From Mactromeris polynyma (taxonomy: Eukaryota; Mollusca; Bivalvia; Venerida; Mactridae), in assembly GCA_032209605.1 (NCBI GenBank), contig JASFXZ010000078.1, positions 434,001 to 498,000 of the forward strand: a DNA stretch of 64,000 nucleotides, read 5' to 3'. The notes under the pieces were generated by a model. It ran no database searches. It was not told where the DNA came from and saw nothing but the letters and a program-made list of their open reading frames with translations. Position 1 is the first letter of the stretch. Each line of letters begins with the position of its first letter. Positions 21,040-43,090 of the stretch are shown piece after piece. Position numbers and translations under genes: made by a program.

Positions 21040-22557
21040 TTGTATATCGGGATGAGTTTAAGTCAAACATAATTTCAATAGATAACCAAACTATATCAAC
21101 TAACGTAGAGTAATCGTTCAAATGATAATGTTATCCTCAATACAATACACTTGAAAGTATCATATCGTACAGACGGACAAATATTCGTGAGCCAAGCTAG
21201 ACAAGTCAGAACACTTATTGTGCTACTAAAAACTATCAACATGAATACCACAGACGGAATCAAATGCTCGTGCGTCGTTTACTGTAGGCCATACCAATGG
21301 TATTTGTACTTCTTGGGAACGACCTCCCACATATTTCGAAATCGGAAACAAACAATAAAATTTCCTCGCCCGCATACAAAAATATTTCAGTTTTTGTGTC
21401 AGCTCAGACCAGCACAAGGCAGAAAAACTTCCATAAAACATCTCACAGCTTAACATGCTACATAGATTCGTCTTGTAGTTTTGACTTTTTCATGATGACG
21501 CTTGGCACTAAATTAAATCTTCGTTTGTTGATGAGTTACTTAAACTATATTTGACAATAATTATGAAAAAAGATAAATGTGTATGAATCATTGTATCAGT
21601 AATATAAGCATTAATGTTCACATTGAGTTCAGAAAATCATCATAAAGTTAATTTTAGGATGCCATATTGAAAGTATGCGATATTATTTCATCAGTCATTC
21701 AGATAAATTAAAAAGTTATCTATATGTGAATACAAAATTATTTATTCTACACTGCAAGCTGTGTTCAATATATGTGGCAATTGGACTATTTGTCAGAAAC
21801 CGAGCTAAAAACAAACTTAGCCAAAGTGTGGACGCAAACGACGACAATCAAGCTATGACAATATCCCTTTATTTTTTATTCAGACGAGCTGTAAGAGACG
21901 GTAGGTTCACGCCTACTGAAAAGTCTAATTAAGACCCTGTGTTTGTCTCATATAGCGGTCGTGTGTATAAAATGATGCGAAAAAGGGGCTAGGGACACAT
22001 AACATATAGAACAGACCATACATTTAATCAGGATTTAAACAATATGTTTCCCTTCCAATACATAAATAAATACATACAAATACATATAAAGTCAAAGTCA
22101 TACAGGCGCCAAAATGTAAAATTTGAATTAATCTAATAATTGGTTATACTAGGGTAGTGCTTAGGATCAATTGTAAGTAACATACAATTTTAGTAACATG
22201 AATAAAATATTAATGCTCATGTATTAACGCATGTTGTTGCTGATGAGGACAGTGTTAGGTTCAAATGCATGACAAGAAAAATGTATACTATGATAATACA
22301 AAGACTTGGACATGCAGGCTAGTATATGAATATAGTATCTAGGGGAACACAATGACTGATTTAGTAGAACAAATATACTGTGAAGTGTTATGCTTTTTCT
22401 ATTAAACCACTTTTAGTTCTTTGATGGACTGATTACTACAATAATGAATTATACTGTTGTCGAGAGGTTATTGCTCAAGAGTGGGTCGCTCTGAAAAGGT
22501 GACACTGTATGTCTTGTGCGTGGAAGCAAAAGAGAGAGAATACGTCTTAGTCTTGGG
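21040..22557. other. Intergenic, no gene recognised
   Basis: AT-rich sequence between the LolA/Apple promoter and the presumed 3' end of Rab10. Short open frames show no recognisable domain. Near 22,450-22,510 is a fragment of the GAGAGGTTRTTGCTCAAGAG repeat family. Confidence 0.5.
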
Positions 22558-22667
22558 CACAGGAGATTGTCACTAGTTCTCTCCCTTCCTATATTATTTC
22601 TGTAGTATATACACAAGTAAAACAGATGGTTTATAGAAAGGGAGAAAACTCTTGACAATCCCCTGTG
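22558..22667. repeat. MITE with CACAGGAGATTGTCAC inverted ends, copy B
   Basis: CACAGGAGATTGTCACTAGT with CTCTCCCTTCCTATA on the left, and TATAGAAAGGGAGAAAACTC with TTGACAATCCCCTGTG on the right, form an almost complete hairpin. Same family as 12,409-12,522. Confidence 0.75.
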
Positions 22668-25600
22668 AGTAAACACAAGAACAACCCAACAACACTCGGA
22701 CGTGTTTTGAAAATGATCGTTCTCGCTCCGAGACAGTCCAGTGCAGAACTGACCAAGTACAAGATACTGAAGTTTGTATGTCTTTCAATATGAATTTATA
22801 AACTTCTCCATTATATTATCTATAAAACACAGGGAAATACCACATTGCGCTATATCTAGATGTTTGGATGACAACAATAACTCTACAATGTTATATTCTG
22901 TATAGTTTTATTTGACTAAATTAAATGAAATACATGGTAGTGAAAATCATGCAACATAATATTAAAATACAAATAAACAAAGAGTTTGGTGATACCAAGT
23001 TGTGGCTAACATCTTTTGTTTGTGTGATTCTTCCTACATGTATTGTATATCTGTGAAAGTCCCAATGTTACCATGGAAACACACAGCATCACAGAATATT
23101 AATATCAGCTAGCTATGCTGCTATGTATAAATAACAATGAAAACCACAATAAACCAATTACTGTAATTACACCCATAATAAATGCATTGTTTAGTCAGTT
23201 CAACTTGTAAGTATCTAGACAGATAACACAATATAGCAACTTGTACGATGGTTGATATCAGAGGAAAAGAATTAATCTATTAATTTTCTCATTAATGATT
23301 AGTCCTGAACATACGCAAAGCTATTACATTTCATAGTAACATAATTTTGTAAAACAAGCTGTGGTAAATATAATACAACATATTAAAGCAAGACAGGTCC
23401 AAAATTAACAGTATGTAAAAAGTTGCATTTTTGCCATAGCCCTGTATTATTGTAAATTTAGCTTTCAGTATAAATGATGTTAAGGTTATTATGAACATTT
23501 CAGCATAATACTTTCAGAACACAGCTCTTCTATGATCAGTGTAAAAAGAAATTGTGTAATAACATTGATATTGTACAGCACGTTCTGATTCTTAAATAAA
23601 CCAATGCATTCATATAATTGATTCAAACTCCATGGTTTCCCATGTGTTGCAATACACTACCTGACAAAAAGAATTGATCAATGCACAGTATTATATTTTA
23701 CAAACCTTCCACCCTTAAATATTATGCTATACAGTCATATGAGCACAAGTATGACAGAAATAAGAATTCACATTTTATACATAGATACTGATATATTGAA
23801 TAGTATAATACATGTTTAATGCAATGTAATTTTATCAGCACAGTAATACACAGTGGAGCGTTTAAATACTGCAATTGTTTACAATGTACAGTAGTCTAAA
23901 ATAGTAATTCTGAAATACATGTATTTCAAATTTCAGCAGTAGGAAATGTTGAATATCTATGTAGGGCCACACCTTGTATCAACTAAACTTTAAGCATAAA
24001 ATGGAGCTTTCTTTGACAAATGTAAACCAAAATCATACAGACTAGCACTGTATATGGTGAACTCACTTAGTGAAGGTGACAGTGTACAGGGTATGACAGT
24101 ACTGAACAGCATCCTATAGTACATCATCAACAACCCACAATCAATTTGTTCCTTTTCATTTATTGCCTTTGGCTTATTTAGTTCTCAGTTTATGTTTTCT
24201 GTCATTTCATTGGCTGCATAATGGTTTCATGAATATATCTGAACCAATGGCAACACTTGTTCTTTAAACACTAAGTACATTTTCGTCATAATGTGAAATG
24301 CCAGGTTTATATTCATGCTGTTCAATGCTTGCTTTACAGTTAACATTATAATAAGTTGATCCTTCAAAAGATGACAAGCATAAAACTTTTTTACAACCAG
24401 TATGCAGTTTGTACTTGTTAATTTCATAGGTTGATTTGCTCTGGTCTAAAACTAAAACCTATGAAAAATAGCCAATTATCCCAACCGTTGACAAATGTAT
24501 TGAAACAAAATTATTGATCATGGGTATACGACGATGCCTTAAGTAAGATAATGTTACTTTTCTGATGTCAGATAACCAACCATTCAAGCACCAAGCACAA
24601 TACAGAACAGATAGCCAAACAATGAATGGTGTTATATACAACAAGCACACAGGTAACCATTTATCCATACACAGCATTGCTGGACATCATAGTCTTAATT
24701 TTGGTTGAAATCAATTCTTGAAGGGTCAGATCACATACAGAAATAATGTACATGAAATTGACACTATCGACTCACAACAATCATATACGTTCATTTTACT
24801 TGTTGAAGTTATTGGTACATGAAAAAAATCTGTAATTAACTTAATTAGTAGTGAAAAATTAATAAATATAACAAAGGGACGTGATTGATAATTCACCAAT
24901 CAAAACCTAATATGCTGTATGGATGCACTTTATCGAAACATTGACTAGATAAATTTGCTGGATTAACTGCACCATTAACCTTTTGGTCATCAAGTTTTTG
25001 ATTTGATTTCATAATTTAGGTTTCCTAAAATGTTTTATAAACACAACATAATACTTCATATTTAGTTTGAAAGTATATATTTTACATTTATGTGTATTAA
25101 TTTTATACTTCAATAATCACAGAAAAAAATTCAATTTCACATTCAAAAATTACATATTAAGTATAAACTAAGCTTGAGAAGTTTATTGAAATCATAAAGA
25201 AGACATCAGTCTATATTCTGAAGGTATTCAAACTCCCTAGCAGTTGCAGTGTTATATTGTTGTAAGCCAAACAATTGTAAGCCAAACAACAACAAGCTCT
25301 GTCTGGAATTGGATGTTGTACAGTCAAAAATCACACATATAGATTACATTGAATTACAATTACTGTAATGTTTATTTATGTAAACTTTACAAAAAGCTGT
25401 TATCAATACATGTATATGCATACCAGGAAATGATACAAAGTTGACATAAAAAGAAAGATTTATAATAAATATACAATATACAACACATACATGAAGTATG
25501 AAGAAAACAGGAGTCCAGTGTCTGTATACATTGTCACTTGAGTATTTTTACATAAAATGAAGTTAAAATCTATGAACTAGTAATAAATGCCATGAACCGA

Positions 25601-26059
25601 ATTGGAACAAAAATAAGATTAAAATTTAAAAACATCACTTTAGAATTCATGTGTCATAGAAACGCAATGTTCTCATTTGTTAAGTTTCCATTTTTTATAC
25701 ATAACAAATGTTTATTTCCTTAATAACCTCACAGTCAGTTCAAGTCAAAATGAAAAAGAGATCCCGTAACACCAAAATATTTCAACATCAACTGGATTAA
25801 GGGGAGGTAATCCTACCAAAGTTATGTATACAGTAAACAGAAGTTAATGTGTGATGACAAGTGACATGAAATATGAATAACACACAGGTTAAAGAATGTA
25901 TTTTACAAATTAAAGGAATCTAAAATCACAATAAGTATATAATTAAATGCGTTGACTTATATTCTTCAGATTTACATAGAAATGCCACAAGTAATCCGAA
26001 ATTTCTACAAATATATTGCCCAACTTATTTATCTTACATCGAGTGTGAAACAAATTCTT

Positions 26060-26245
26060 ACAACTTTTACTGATAACTCCCGATGCCCTCTCCCTGAATA
26101 ATTAACCAGTACTTGCTCCAAATTCAGACATTGTGGAGTTCTTGACCAAACCCATTTGCGTGCGGGGCTCCAACTTACAACCTTCAGATCAGGAGTCAGG
26201 TGCCCCACCACTCTACCACTATACCTCGTATTATCTTGACTAAAT
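26060..26245 (-). repeat. tRNA-derived SINE
   Basis: On the minus strand: GGTATAGTGGTAGAGTGGTG (A-box-like), then GGCACCTGACTCCTGATCTG, then AAGGTTGTAAGTTGGAGCCC (B-box-like), followed by a non-tRNA tail. A shorter relative is at 52,245-52,350 (shared CGCCCGACTCCTGATC-type phrase). Confidence 0.6.
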
Positions 26246-26605
26246 ATATTCATAGATAAATCTCCAAGAAAAGATCTACTGGCGAAGGACTTTAATGTGT
26301 AGTATTTTATAGCATTTAATTATCAGTCATCAACTTTCAACATCAAGTGACATGATTACGCATACAGCGTAAGTTACAGACAAGCTATCAGTTCATTTAA
26401 TAGATATACAGAAAACACAGAGGTTGTTAATTTTGTTCTCCACTTTAACTGGCCATTCAATATGTAATATACAAGTAAAACTAACAACTCATTTTCAGCC
26501 TGCAAGTCTTAGACAGTATATCACCAAAACAATTGTTTAACTGCAATGTTTTACTTATTAGTACCAAAGACCTAAATATTTAGGTCTATGTTAGTACAGA
26601 TAGTT

Positions 26606-26851
26606 CCCACATCTACAATATTTACCTCCCTTGGTCTTAACCGCCATTTCGATAGGCAAAACTGATAAGCACTTATAGGAGTAATTCCCAAATATGTGAT
26701 AATTGAGAAAATACCATAATAATGCATTGTATTTGTAAATCAATTATAAAGACAAGTAGCTGCATGATTGGTATTGATAATTTAAAATTCTAATTGAACA
26801 GGTGACAATTAGTATTATTCAGAACAAGGGAGGTAAATATTGTAAATGTGG
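26606..26851. repeat. Hairpin with 27-bp arms
   Basis: The left arm CCACATCTACAATATTTACC-TCCCTTG is mirrored by CAAGGGAGGTAAATATTG-TAAATGTGG on the right, about 190 bp apart. Probably a MITE remnant in the Rab10 downstream region. Confidence 0.7.
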
Positions 26852-27977
26852 TATTTATCTATTATAAATATGTTCTAAACTTCCAACACATTTGGGAATC
26901 CTCATCCTATACAAGTATAAAACTACTCATACCTAGGACAATAAATGATACATAACATCTGTAGAAAACAAAACATAATGATTGGGGAACGATAACCAAC
27001 TTAAATATTATAAAACCAAGTCTAGTTTGATTGACTATTAAAACAGTGAATTTTCTAGGTAAATATATACCTTAACATATTTGGTCAATCTGCACAACCA
27101 GTTATACACAAACATACATACATTCATGACAACAGAGACATGTGGCGGAATATGCTTGTACAAAACATTTAGCAAACTCGGCGTATTGTTAATCAAAACA
27201 GAGAATCATTCATTAACTACTCACAGCCCAGTCTAATCACCGTATCTGAGAATTTACCTAAAAGCAGTGGACACAGTTTCTCTTGTCATGAGTCAAATAG
27301 CCTCATTTCAAACATAATAAAAATTGTGTTCTTTGCTTGTATTACAGTGACTATAGTATAAATTATGACAGAAAAATCACCATAAATCTAAGACAAACTC
27401 AAATACGCTGGATGTAGAGTATTGTTTATTGTGTATTTATTGCAAATCTAATAACACATGTTTACATCAGAGTAATCAAATACTTTCAAAATGTCTCTAT
27501 CTTCAAGCATCGCTTAATTTAAAGTAGAGGTGTCATTTTATTCTTGACACATTCAAAATGTTTGAATCTAAACTCAAATGACACATAGATCCTAACAAAA
27601 ATGTCAAATTGACTGTTGACAAATGAAATATTCCGAAACATTAATCTTATGTATAAACACAAGTTTCCACGCCATTTCATAGCTTGGAAATACCTCGACC
27701 ATCTAATACAGTCAGATAACATCTAAAGCGTAAACACAAATAGCATATCTTCAACATGTAGCCAAAAATGATTAGGTTTTTGAATAACTGAACTAAAAGT
27801 ATGCAAGCAGAATTTTGAATGTGAATTAAATGATAAAAACACCATTCCCTAACTGAATTTGTTTGTCTAAATCAAAATAAATCTGGAATTGTAAACACAC
27901 AGGCTTCCATATGTGAAATTTCCAGAACAACATGTATAGCAATTAATAAAAGAACTGTGAGAATCAATTGGCATTAA

Positions 27978-37022
<9,045 letters not shown>

Positions 37023-38879
37023 TATAAAATTAAAAAGGCAAAAGTGCCAAAATGGCGGACGCTAATTCAACTTTCTGTTTTTAAACACGAAAAGAACCAA
37101 AATCTGGACACTACAAATCGATCAGTCTGATATACTCATGTCCAACTACTTGACTAGTATATGTTACAATCGCATGAACAATAAAACAGTCCCCCTGTCA
37201 ATTAAGTTCCATTTATTGCGATGACTTCAGTCACCGAACGTCACTTCCTTATCGGATGACTTCAAAGGGAGGTTACTCAAGTAGACCTGTTCGTTCTAAA
37301 AATTACTTCCCTTGTTATTAGTCATCATTAGATCAGCCTTGGAAAACCAATATTTGCGTGCACAGATTGCTGGATTGTGAAACGACTTTTTTGCAAAATG
37401 TTTGAACAATGACACAAATAAATGTAAACAAGTATACGCCTGCCAGTTGTGTCCAATGGATAATCAGTCTTGCTAGACATGTGACAGGTGAGATGTAGAC
37501 TGAGACTCAGAGTAAGGTATGCCTAGGATTCTGACTAGACTCACGTGACATCTAGGCGCTTTGTTTTGTTATAGACAATCTCATCATTGCTAGCATCATA
37601 CCTAGACAATCAAGGTCTGTGCAGACTGTATATAAAATGATACTTTATGGTCATGAATCTAAAAATATAAAACAGAGGAAGGAGAAACCATTCAAACGTG
37701 AGATGCTTAGATTTTATACACCCACGTTCAACTCAAGATCCAAATCATCGGAGTCTGATGTTACTAGTAAATAAAACCCCACCAACGCATTGATTATCGC
37801 AATGTATTGGAATGAAATAAAACAGTTCGACACACTCACCTATTGTTTGTCTAGACTGCACGAATAATTCCAAATGAGATAATCATTAAATTCTTTCGGG
37901 ACAGTAATAAAATAAGCAGTTATAAGAATTGCTGTTAAATTTATCAAAATCTCGAACTGGTCACCCCTTGTATTTTTTTTTTATTTGCGATATCCATGAC
38001 TTAAATTTGCTCAATTCTGTCTTTCTATGTCCTTGTTCGATCACCGTACTCCACTGTGACTAGACTAATGTTGATAGCACTCCGGTTGTAACGGAGTAGG
38101 CCGCTACTAATTTCGCAGAAATTCAACGAAAACTATTTTCGGTGCATGAAATTCTTGCGTAGACTGCTTGAATGATGCAACATGAAACAGACTTCATAAT
38201 GTCTGAAACGACAACATGTAGAGAATGAAACAGACATACAAGCACAGCGGTATGTTTGTACTCAAGTCACTACCCTACCCCGGCCTACCATGCCCACCGG
38301 GATTGATCAGTCTGGCAAATCTTTCAAAACGTCAACAATTTCAGCAAAAATCGCACTTTGTTATAGACTTTTACACTTCAACATTTCTTTCTGTATAACT
38401 TATTCGTAGTTTACCCCTATCTAGGGTCGCATGGTTGTGTAAATTAAGGTCCGGCTATTTAACCAACTCAATTCCGAGTAAATTTAGCATCGGGCTGGAA
38501 ATGTTACAGACCGCCAGGTACATGTCGGTTTGTCGCATTTATGGACAGGAGCAGATTGTCGCCCCTGTTCATGTCGTTAATCAAATCGTATCAATAGTGT
38601 GAGTTTAACTCAGGACAATGCCCAATGCCGCTCCACAAGAGCAACGTAGCAAATAATGCACACTAACAACATAGGCCTACAAGTTCTGACATGGCCTGCA
38701 AACTGTCCAGACATGAATCCCATTCTTTAACTGGCAATAAAGTCAAACATTTAAAAAAGTCCAGTGTGTATATACAATATGTATGTAATCATCAGTCACA
38801 AATAATACATGAGTAAGTATATAGGAAATACCTGCGTCGGTCTCGTGTTTGCAGTGCCAGAAAACGTTTAAGAATAGTT
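37023..38879. other. Rab10 promoter side and intergenic sequence
   Basis: Immediately upstream of Rab10. ATGACTTCA occurs twice (37,218 and 37,255), once within each half of GATGACTTCAGTCACCGAAC and CGGATGACTTCAAAGGGAGG. No TATA box is obvious at the expected place, as common for housekeeping genes. No gene recognised. Confidence 0.4.
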
Positions 38880-38975
38880 ACAATGCAATGTTTTAGAGTA
38901 TGTCAGTATGAAAGCAATAACAGGCCATTTTCTAAAAATGATTACTTGACAAATTTTGATAGAATATCTACCTTT
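38880..38975 (-). repeat. Worn third copy of the (CATTG)-tailed retroposon
   Basis: ACAATGCAATGTTTTAGAG, GATTACTTGACAAATTTTGA and TAGAATATC align with the first 95 bp of the copies at 29,524 and 31,360. Confidence 0.6.
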
Positions 38976-39307
38976 AAAATAGGAGGAAAACCTTTCTATG
39001 GAGTATTTGCCATCTAGACGATAAGCATTTCAGTGTTTTAACAGACTGTGGATATCCACGTATGCTTTCTCTTCCATTAGTTCAGTATGATTATTTTCCG
39101 CGTATGAAGAATCGTTTAGCCATTTCTTAGCTATGACTGTTTTTGTGCATGAGACTGTGCACATGTGAATGACACTTTAATGGGACAAAATGTAAGGCCG
39201 AACATTCTGTATAATCGCTGCATACTATTATTGTTGTCTCCTAGTTTCGCCCGTCATTTATGGTTGTGTCTTGTGTAATTGCCTTTGTAGTTGTTCACAT
39301 GGTTCGA

Positions 39308-39473
39308 GAGTAAACCCTCACTTTATGATCACCTCAATATTAAGACCACCATTTAAGTCTATTATCACTGTTTTGCTCTTTATTCAGCCTCAATATAAAG
39401 ACCACCTCAATAACAATAACAGTTTCCAAGGGTCCCACGGGTGGTCGTATTGTTGAGGATTTACTGTGTATAC
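39308..39473. repeat. pogo/Tigger-like MITE copy
   Basis: GTAAACCCTCACTTTATGATC on the left, CACTGTTTTGCTCTTTATTC inside, GAGGATTTACTGTG on the right. Confidence 0.75.
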
Positions 39474-39619
39474 TTTCATATCTCCTTGTGCTTTGGGGAT
39501 GGCTGTGCAATTTATAAATGGCATTTTCTGCTCGACTTCTTCATTCATTCTTATCTGCGCTTTGCAAAACGGAACTCTGCTTTTGATTTTATTTTGTCAT
39601 TCTTCATCGATAATTCGCA

Positions 39620-39783
39620 TACAGTAAAACCTCACATAAAGACCACCTCAAAATTAAGAACACAATTTTAAAGCCCATTTTCACTGTTTTGCTCTTTATT
39701 CAACCTCAATAAAAAGACCACCTCAATAAGATGACCAGTTTTCAAGGTCCCTAAGGTGGTCTTATTATTGAGGTTTTACTGTA
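39620..39783. repeat. pogo/Tigger-like MITE, full copy, 164 bp
   Basis: TACAGTAAAACCTCACATAA to GAGGTTTTACTGTA with TA at both ends, and the same total length as the copy at 30,551. The least worn member in the window. Confidence 0.85.
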
Positions 39784-40331
39784 TATTCAATGTTTCTGGT
39801 AGACGGTGTGTGATGTTCACTCCTTTCTTCACTTCGATGATATAAGCCGAACACAAGTTCACACTATTTACCGAGTTCACGCGAATATTTAAATTTAAAT
39901 ACGCGTACATGTACACGCAGTTGGCATAGATAAACACTTAAGTAAATAATGATTCAATTTCAAACAACTTTTATAACCATGATGCAGATGTCATTTGTGT
40001 TTGTGCAATTTCTATATTTAGATGGTTATTTATGTATATTATGTCAGCCATGACCTTCTGATGTGCATTGAAGTGTCAATACATCCGTAATATTTGCTTG
40101 AAGTGAACTCGTGACGCATCTATTGTCTTTCCTTTAATACTTCATTTTAATTATACAAAAACGACTATAATATATTAATTAAATAGTCGTTGCTATACAT
40201 TGACTCGATGACAGCTTCAGTTAAGATACCAAACACTATTCTAGGAGGAGAGGTATAGTAGCAGTTTGTACGGATTGAGTCGCTTTACCCGGTGATTGTT
40301 GGGTCGGAAATCACAAAGGTCACGGCCTCAC

Positions 40332-40591
40332 CATGGCCCTTATTCACTAACATTTTAAGACTGAAACTCAGACTTTAAATTTGCAAAATTTTTTTTACCA
40401 TTCTCCCGTTTTCATTAAATCTAAACGAACAAAATTTTGTCTGAATAAGTTTTATCACCCACTTCACACTTTAGCCAGCTCTTATTGAAATCTATACTGT
40501 ACTAGCAACCTAGGATCAAAAAGAACAGTCATTATTTTAAAGTCTAAGTCTCAATTTCAGGCTTAGGAATGTTAGTGAATACGGACCCTGG
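40332..40591. repeat. MITE with GGCCCTTATTCAC ends, copy B
   Basis: CATGGCCCTTATTCACTAAC, ATTTTAAGACTGAAACTCAG on the left and GAATGTTAGTGAATACGG, ACCCTGG on the right. Pairs with 28,289-28,551. Confidence 0.8.
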
Positions 40592-41518
40592 TGCTGGTAA
40601 ATCCAAGAAGTCTACTTAAGAGAAATTCAAAGAAACACAATCACAATTGAGCATAAATAAAGTTGAGGAGCGGTACTCTGCCGCTGCGTATATAGACGGG
40701 TTCTGTCGAAGACGAGTCACTTTTTTCGGCGCAGCCGTACAAACATGACTTTGCTATTTGCACATCGGTGTTGTGTAAACCAATCAAATCTTACGTTAAC
40801 CACCAAACCAACTTCTCTTCAACCGTTTTTTTGTAATCTTGACGCGGATTGGTTAACCTTTCGATAGAGGTTACGTTAACTTTCCTAAATCCAATGAATT
40901 TCATTGAATGTACCGAAATCCATTTTAGATTTGGAGAGACCAGCAATCGTAACATCTCGGCAATTCTTGATGTTGCACAACAAATCTTAACCTTCAAACT
41001 GCGCCGAACATCTTATCAGGATATATCTTGTTAACTGTTTGTCCTCTATATGATAATTCAAGGACACGTATATTCCATGATATACTATACTGTATATATA
41101 CGGATGAATATAATGATATGAATACCAGGGATAAACTTGTTTTTGCTCATGGGTGATGGAAGAGGGCTCAGCAAATGTCGCACCATCTACCGAATAATTG
41201 ATTTCCGCTTCTCATTTGTAAATCACATTCGATCAGATCCATCTTATATCATCAGTACCCGATCCTGAAATCTGCAACATTTTCAATATAATTCTTGTTG
41301 TTATCTCCTACAGAACATCTGTCTAATCCAGAATGGATTGTCGTCGAATTTGCACACTGAGCGATCAATCAATCGGTGATTGATAAAAAATAAGTCTTAT
41401 TATCGCTCAAGAATATTTAAACAAACGACACGCGCCACTCGACATTGCGTATTGATACAAACCTCTCACAATCGTCGGCGTCTGACAAATGAGTTATTTT
41501 ATCACTGATTGAAATGCA

Positions 41519-41552
41519 TATAAATAAGGATTAGACGACATTCTGATTGTCA
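41519..41552 (+). promoter_or_regulatory. Candidate TATA-box core promoter
   Basis: TATAAATAAGG at 41519 is followed 33 bases later by TTGTCAGAGAC, an initiator-like TCA. No plus-strand coding gene follows nearby, so it could drive a non-coding RNA or be fortuitous. Confidence 0.25.
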
Positions 41553-42594
41553 GAGACGACGTTGTAAGAACTGGAGTGTGAACTAATCAACCGCATTTGA
41601 CGTTCATTTGAATTAAAACGAAACTAAGAACTTAAGTCTTCGTCGATGTCAGCTTCGTAATCTTAATTTAACTTTATTGATGATTATCTATTAATTATCG
41701 GCGAAAATATCTGAATATTTTATTATTGATGACTGTAGAAACGATAAACTGAGATATGACATATTTTCTGAACAGAATTGCTGATTAGGTTACAACAGTA
41801 CAACGCCCGAGAACACCCCCCGCTGTATACAGTGCTAGACTTCGTTATGATTCATAGATGATGCACATATTCAAATACATTTTATATATTAACAATATTA
41901 CAAAAAACAGAGATACGTGTAGTGGATACATGGTTGCTTTAATAACTTTATTCATGCGTAATTTTCATATAGAAAATCATACAGAGAGGAATACGATTGT
42001 AAGTTGTAAATACACACATGTCATTGTGGAAATAAAAAAGTGACCGTTGTCGTCTGGTAGCCGCTTCTCAGGGGTAAGAACTAAAATTGAATGTATCCGA
42101 TATTTTGAAAATTGTGTATCCAACATTTTAAAACAGGAGGCAATAAAGATATATACATGTATCTTAAATACATTTATCAATCAACACCTTAAAATTTTGT
42201 TTCGTATCGTCATTTACAGAATAATTCAACAATAGCCAATACTAAGGAACTCCAATAACTGAGATTGAACACATTAAGTTCTTTTTTCTCCTAATGCTTA
42301 ATCGATGGAAAATGCGAGTTTAAGATATTTCCTAGAAAACTATTGGGAATATCGATACAAATTAATGTTAAACATTCAATTAAAAGAGACTCCAACAACT
42401 CTTTCGAAATCGGAAGAAAATTGAGCAGAACATTATTATTTTACCTTGTTTTTTGAATTAGAATATCTGTCATACAAAATATGCAGCAATAACAAATAAA
42501 TGTACATCTTCAACTTCAATTCGAATCGAATCAGAAAGCTCAAAGTTGCTACGCCTACCATTGGACAGTCTCCTAAAGAACTGCCAAGACTCTT

Positions 42595-42777
42595 TTATTA
42601 TAAAGTAAAGTAAAGTGTTAATTAATTATAGTGTCACCCATATTTAAAGGGCCAGCCGTTTCTGACTTATGAGACACCTACTTTTTGCGTATATTTACTT
42701 CCCGATTCCTATCCTTTAATGCCAGGCACCAGGCAAGTGGGCTCACGACAGATGCCTAAACCACTCGGCCACGGGAG
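42595..42777 (-). repeat. tRNA-derived SINE with (ACTTT)n tail
   Basis: On the minus strand: CCGTGGCCGAGTGGTTTAGG, a tRNA-Leu/Ser-like A box, then GAGCCCACTTGCCTGGTG, a body, and a tail ACACTTTACTTTACTTTAT. The tail and head fix its orientation. Confidence 0.65.
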
Positions 42778-43090
42778 ATATATGTCGCTGGTAATAGTAT
42801 AAATGACATTGAACAATGCAAACAAAACATGGTTATTTACAAAACCTATCTCTACTCCGAAACTGATTATTCTGAATGAGATGAATATCTTGTACAAAAC
42901 ACTCAAATACGTGCATTTCTATAATGGCATATAAATGTTCATGTATCTTAGTAGTCCCTATAGATGGGCACGAATGAGTTATATAACAATGAAAGTTACC
43001 GTAATATTTAATTGCGCACACAAGCACAGACTTAGAGTCACTCGTTTAATAACTTATAACTGTTGTCATCGACTTTTTTTCTTAAAATAT

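Larger units (their letters stand above)
22800..27977 (-). other. Probable long 3' UTR / downstream region of Rab10
   Basis: About 5 kb of very AT-rich sequence, unusually poor in MITEs and satellites, directly after the Rab10 stop. Minus-strand AATAAA near 22,908-22,913 is one possible poly(A) signal among several. It contains one SINE (26,060-26,245) and one hairpin (26,606-26,851). The 3' UTR extent is inferred, not shown. Confidence 0.35.
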
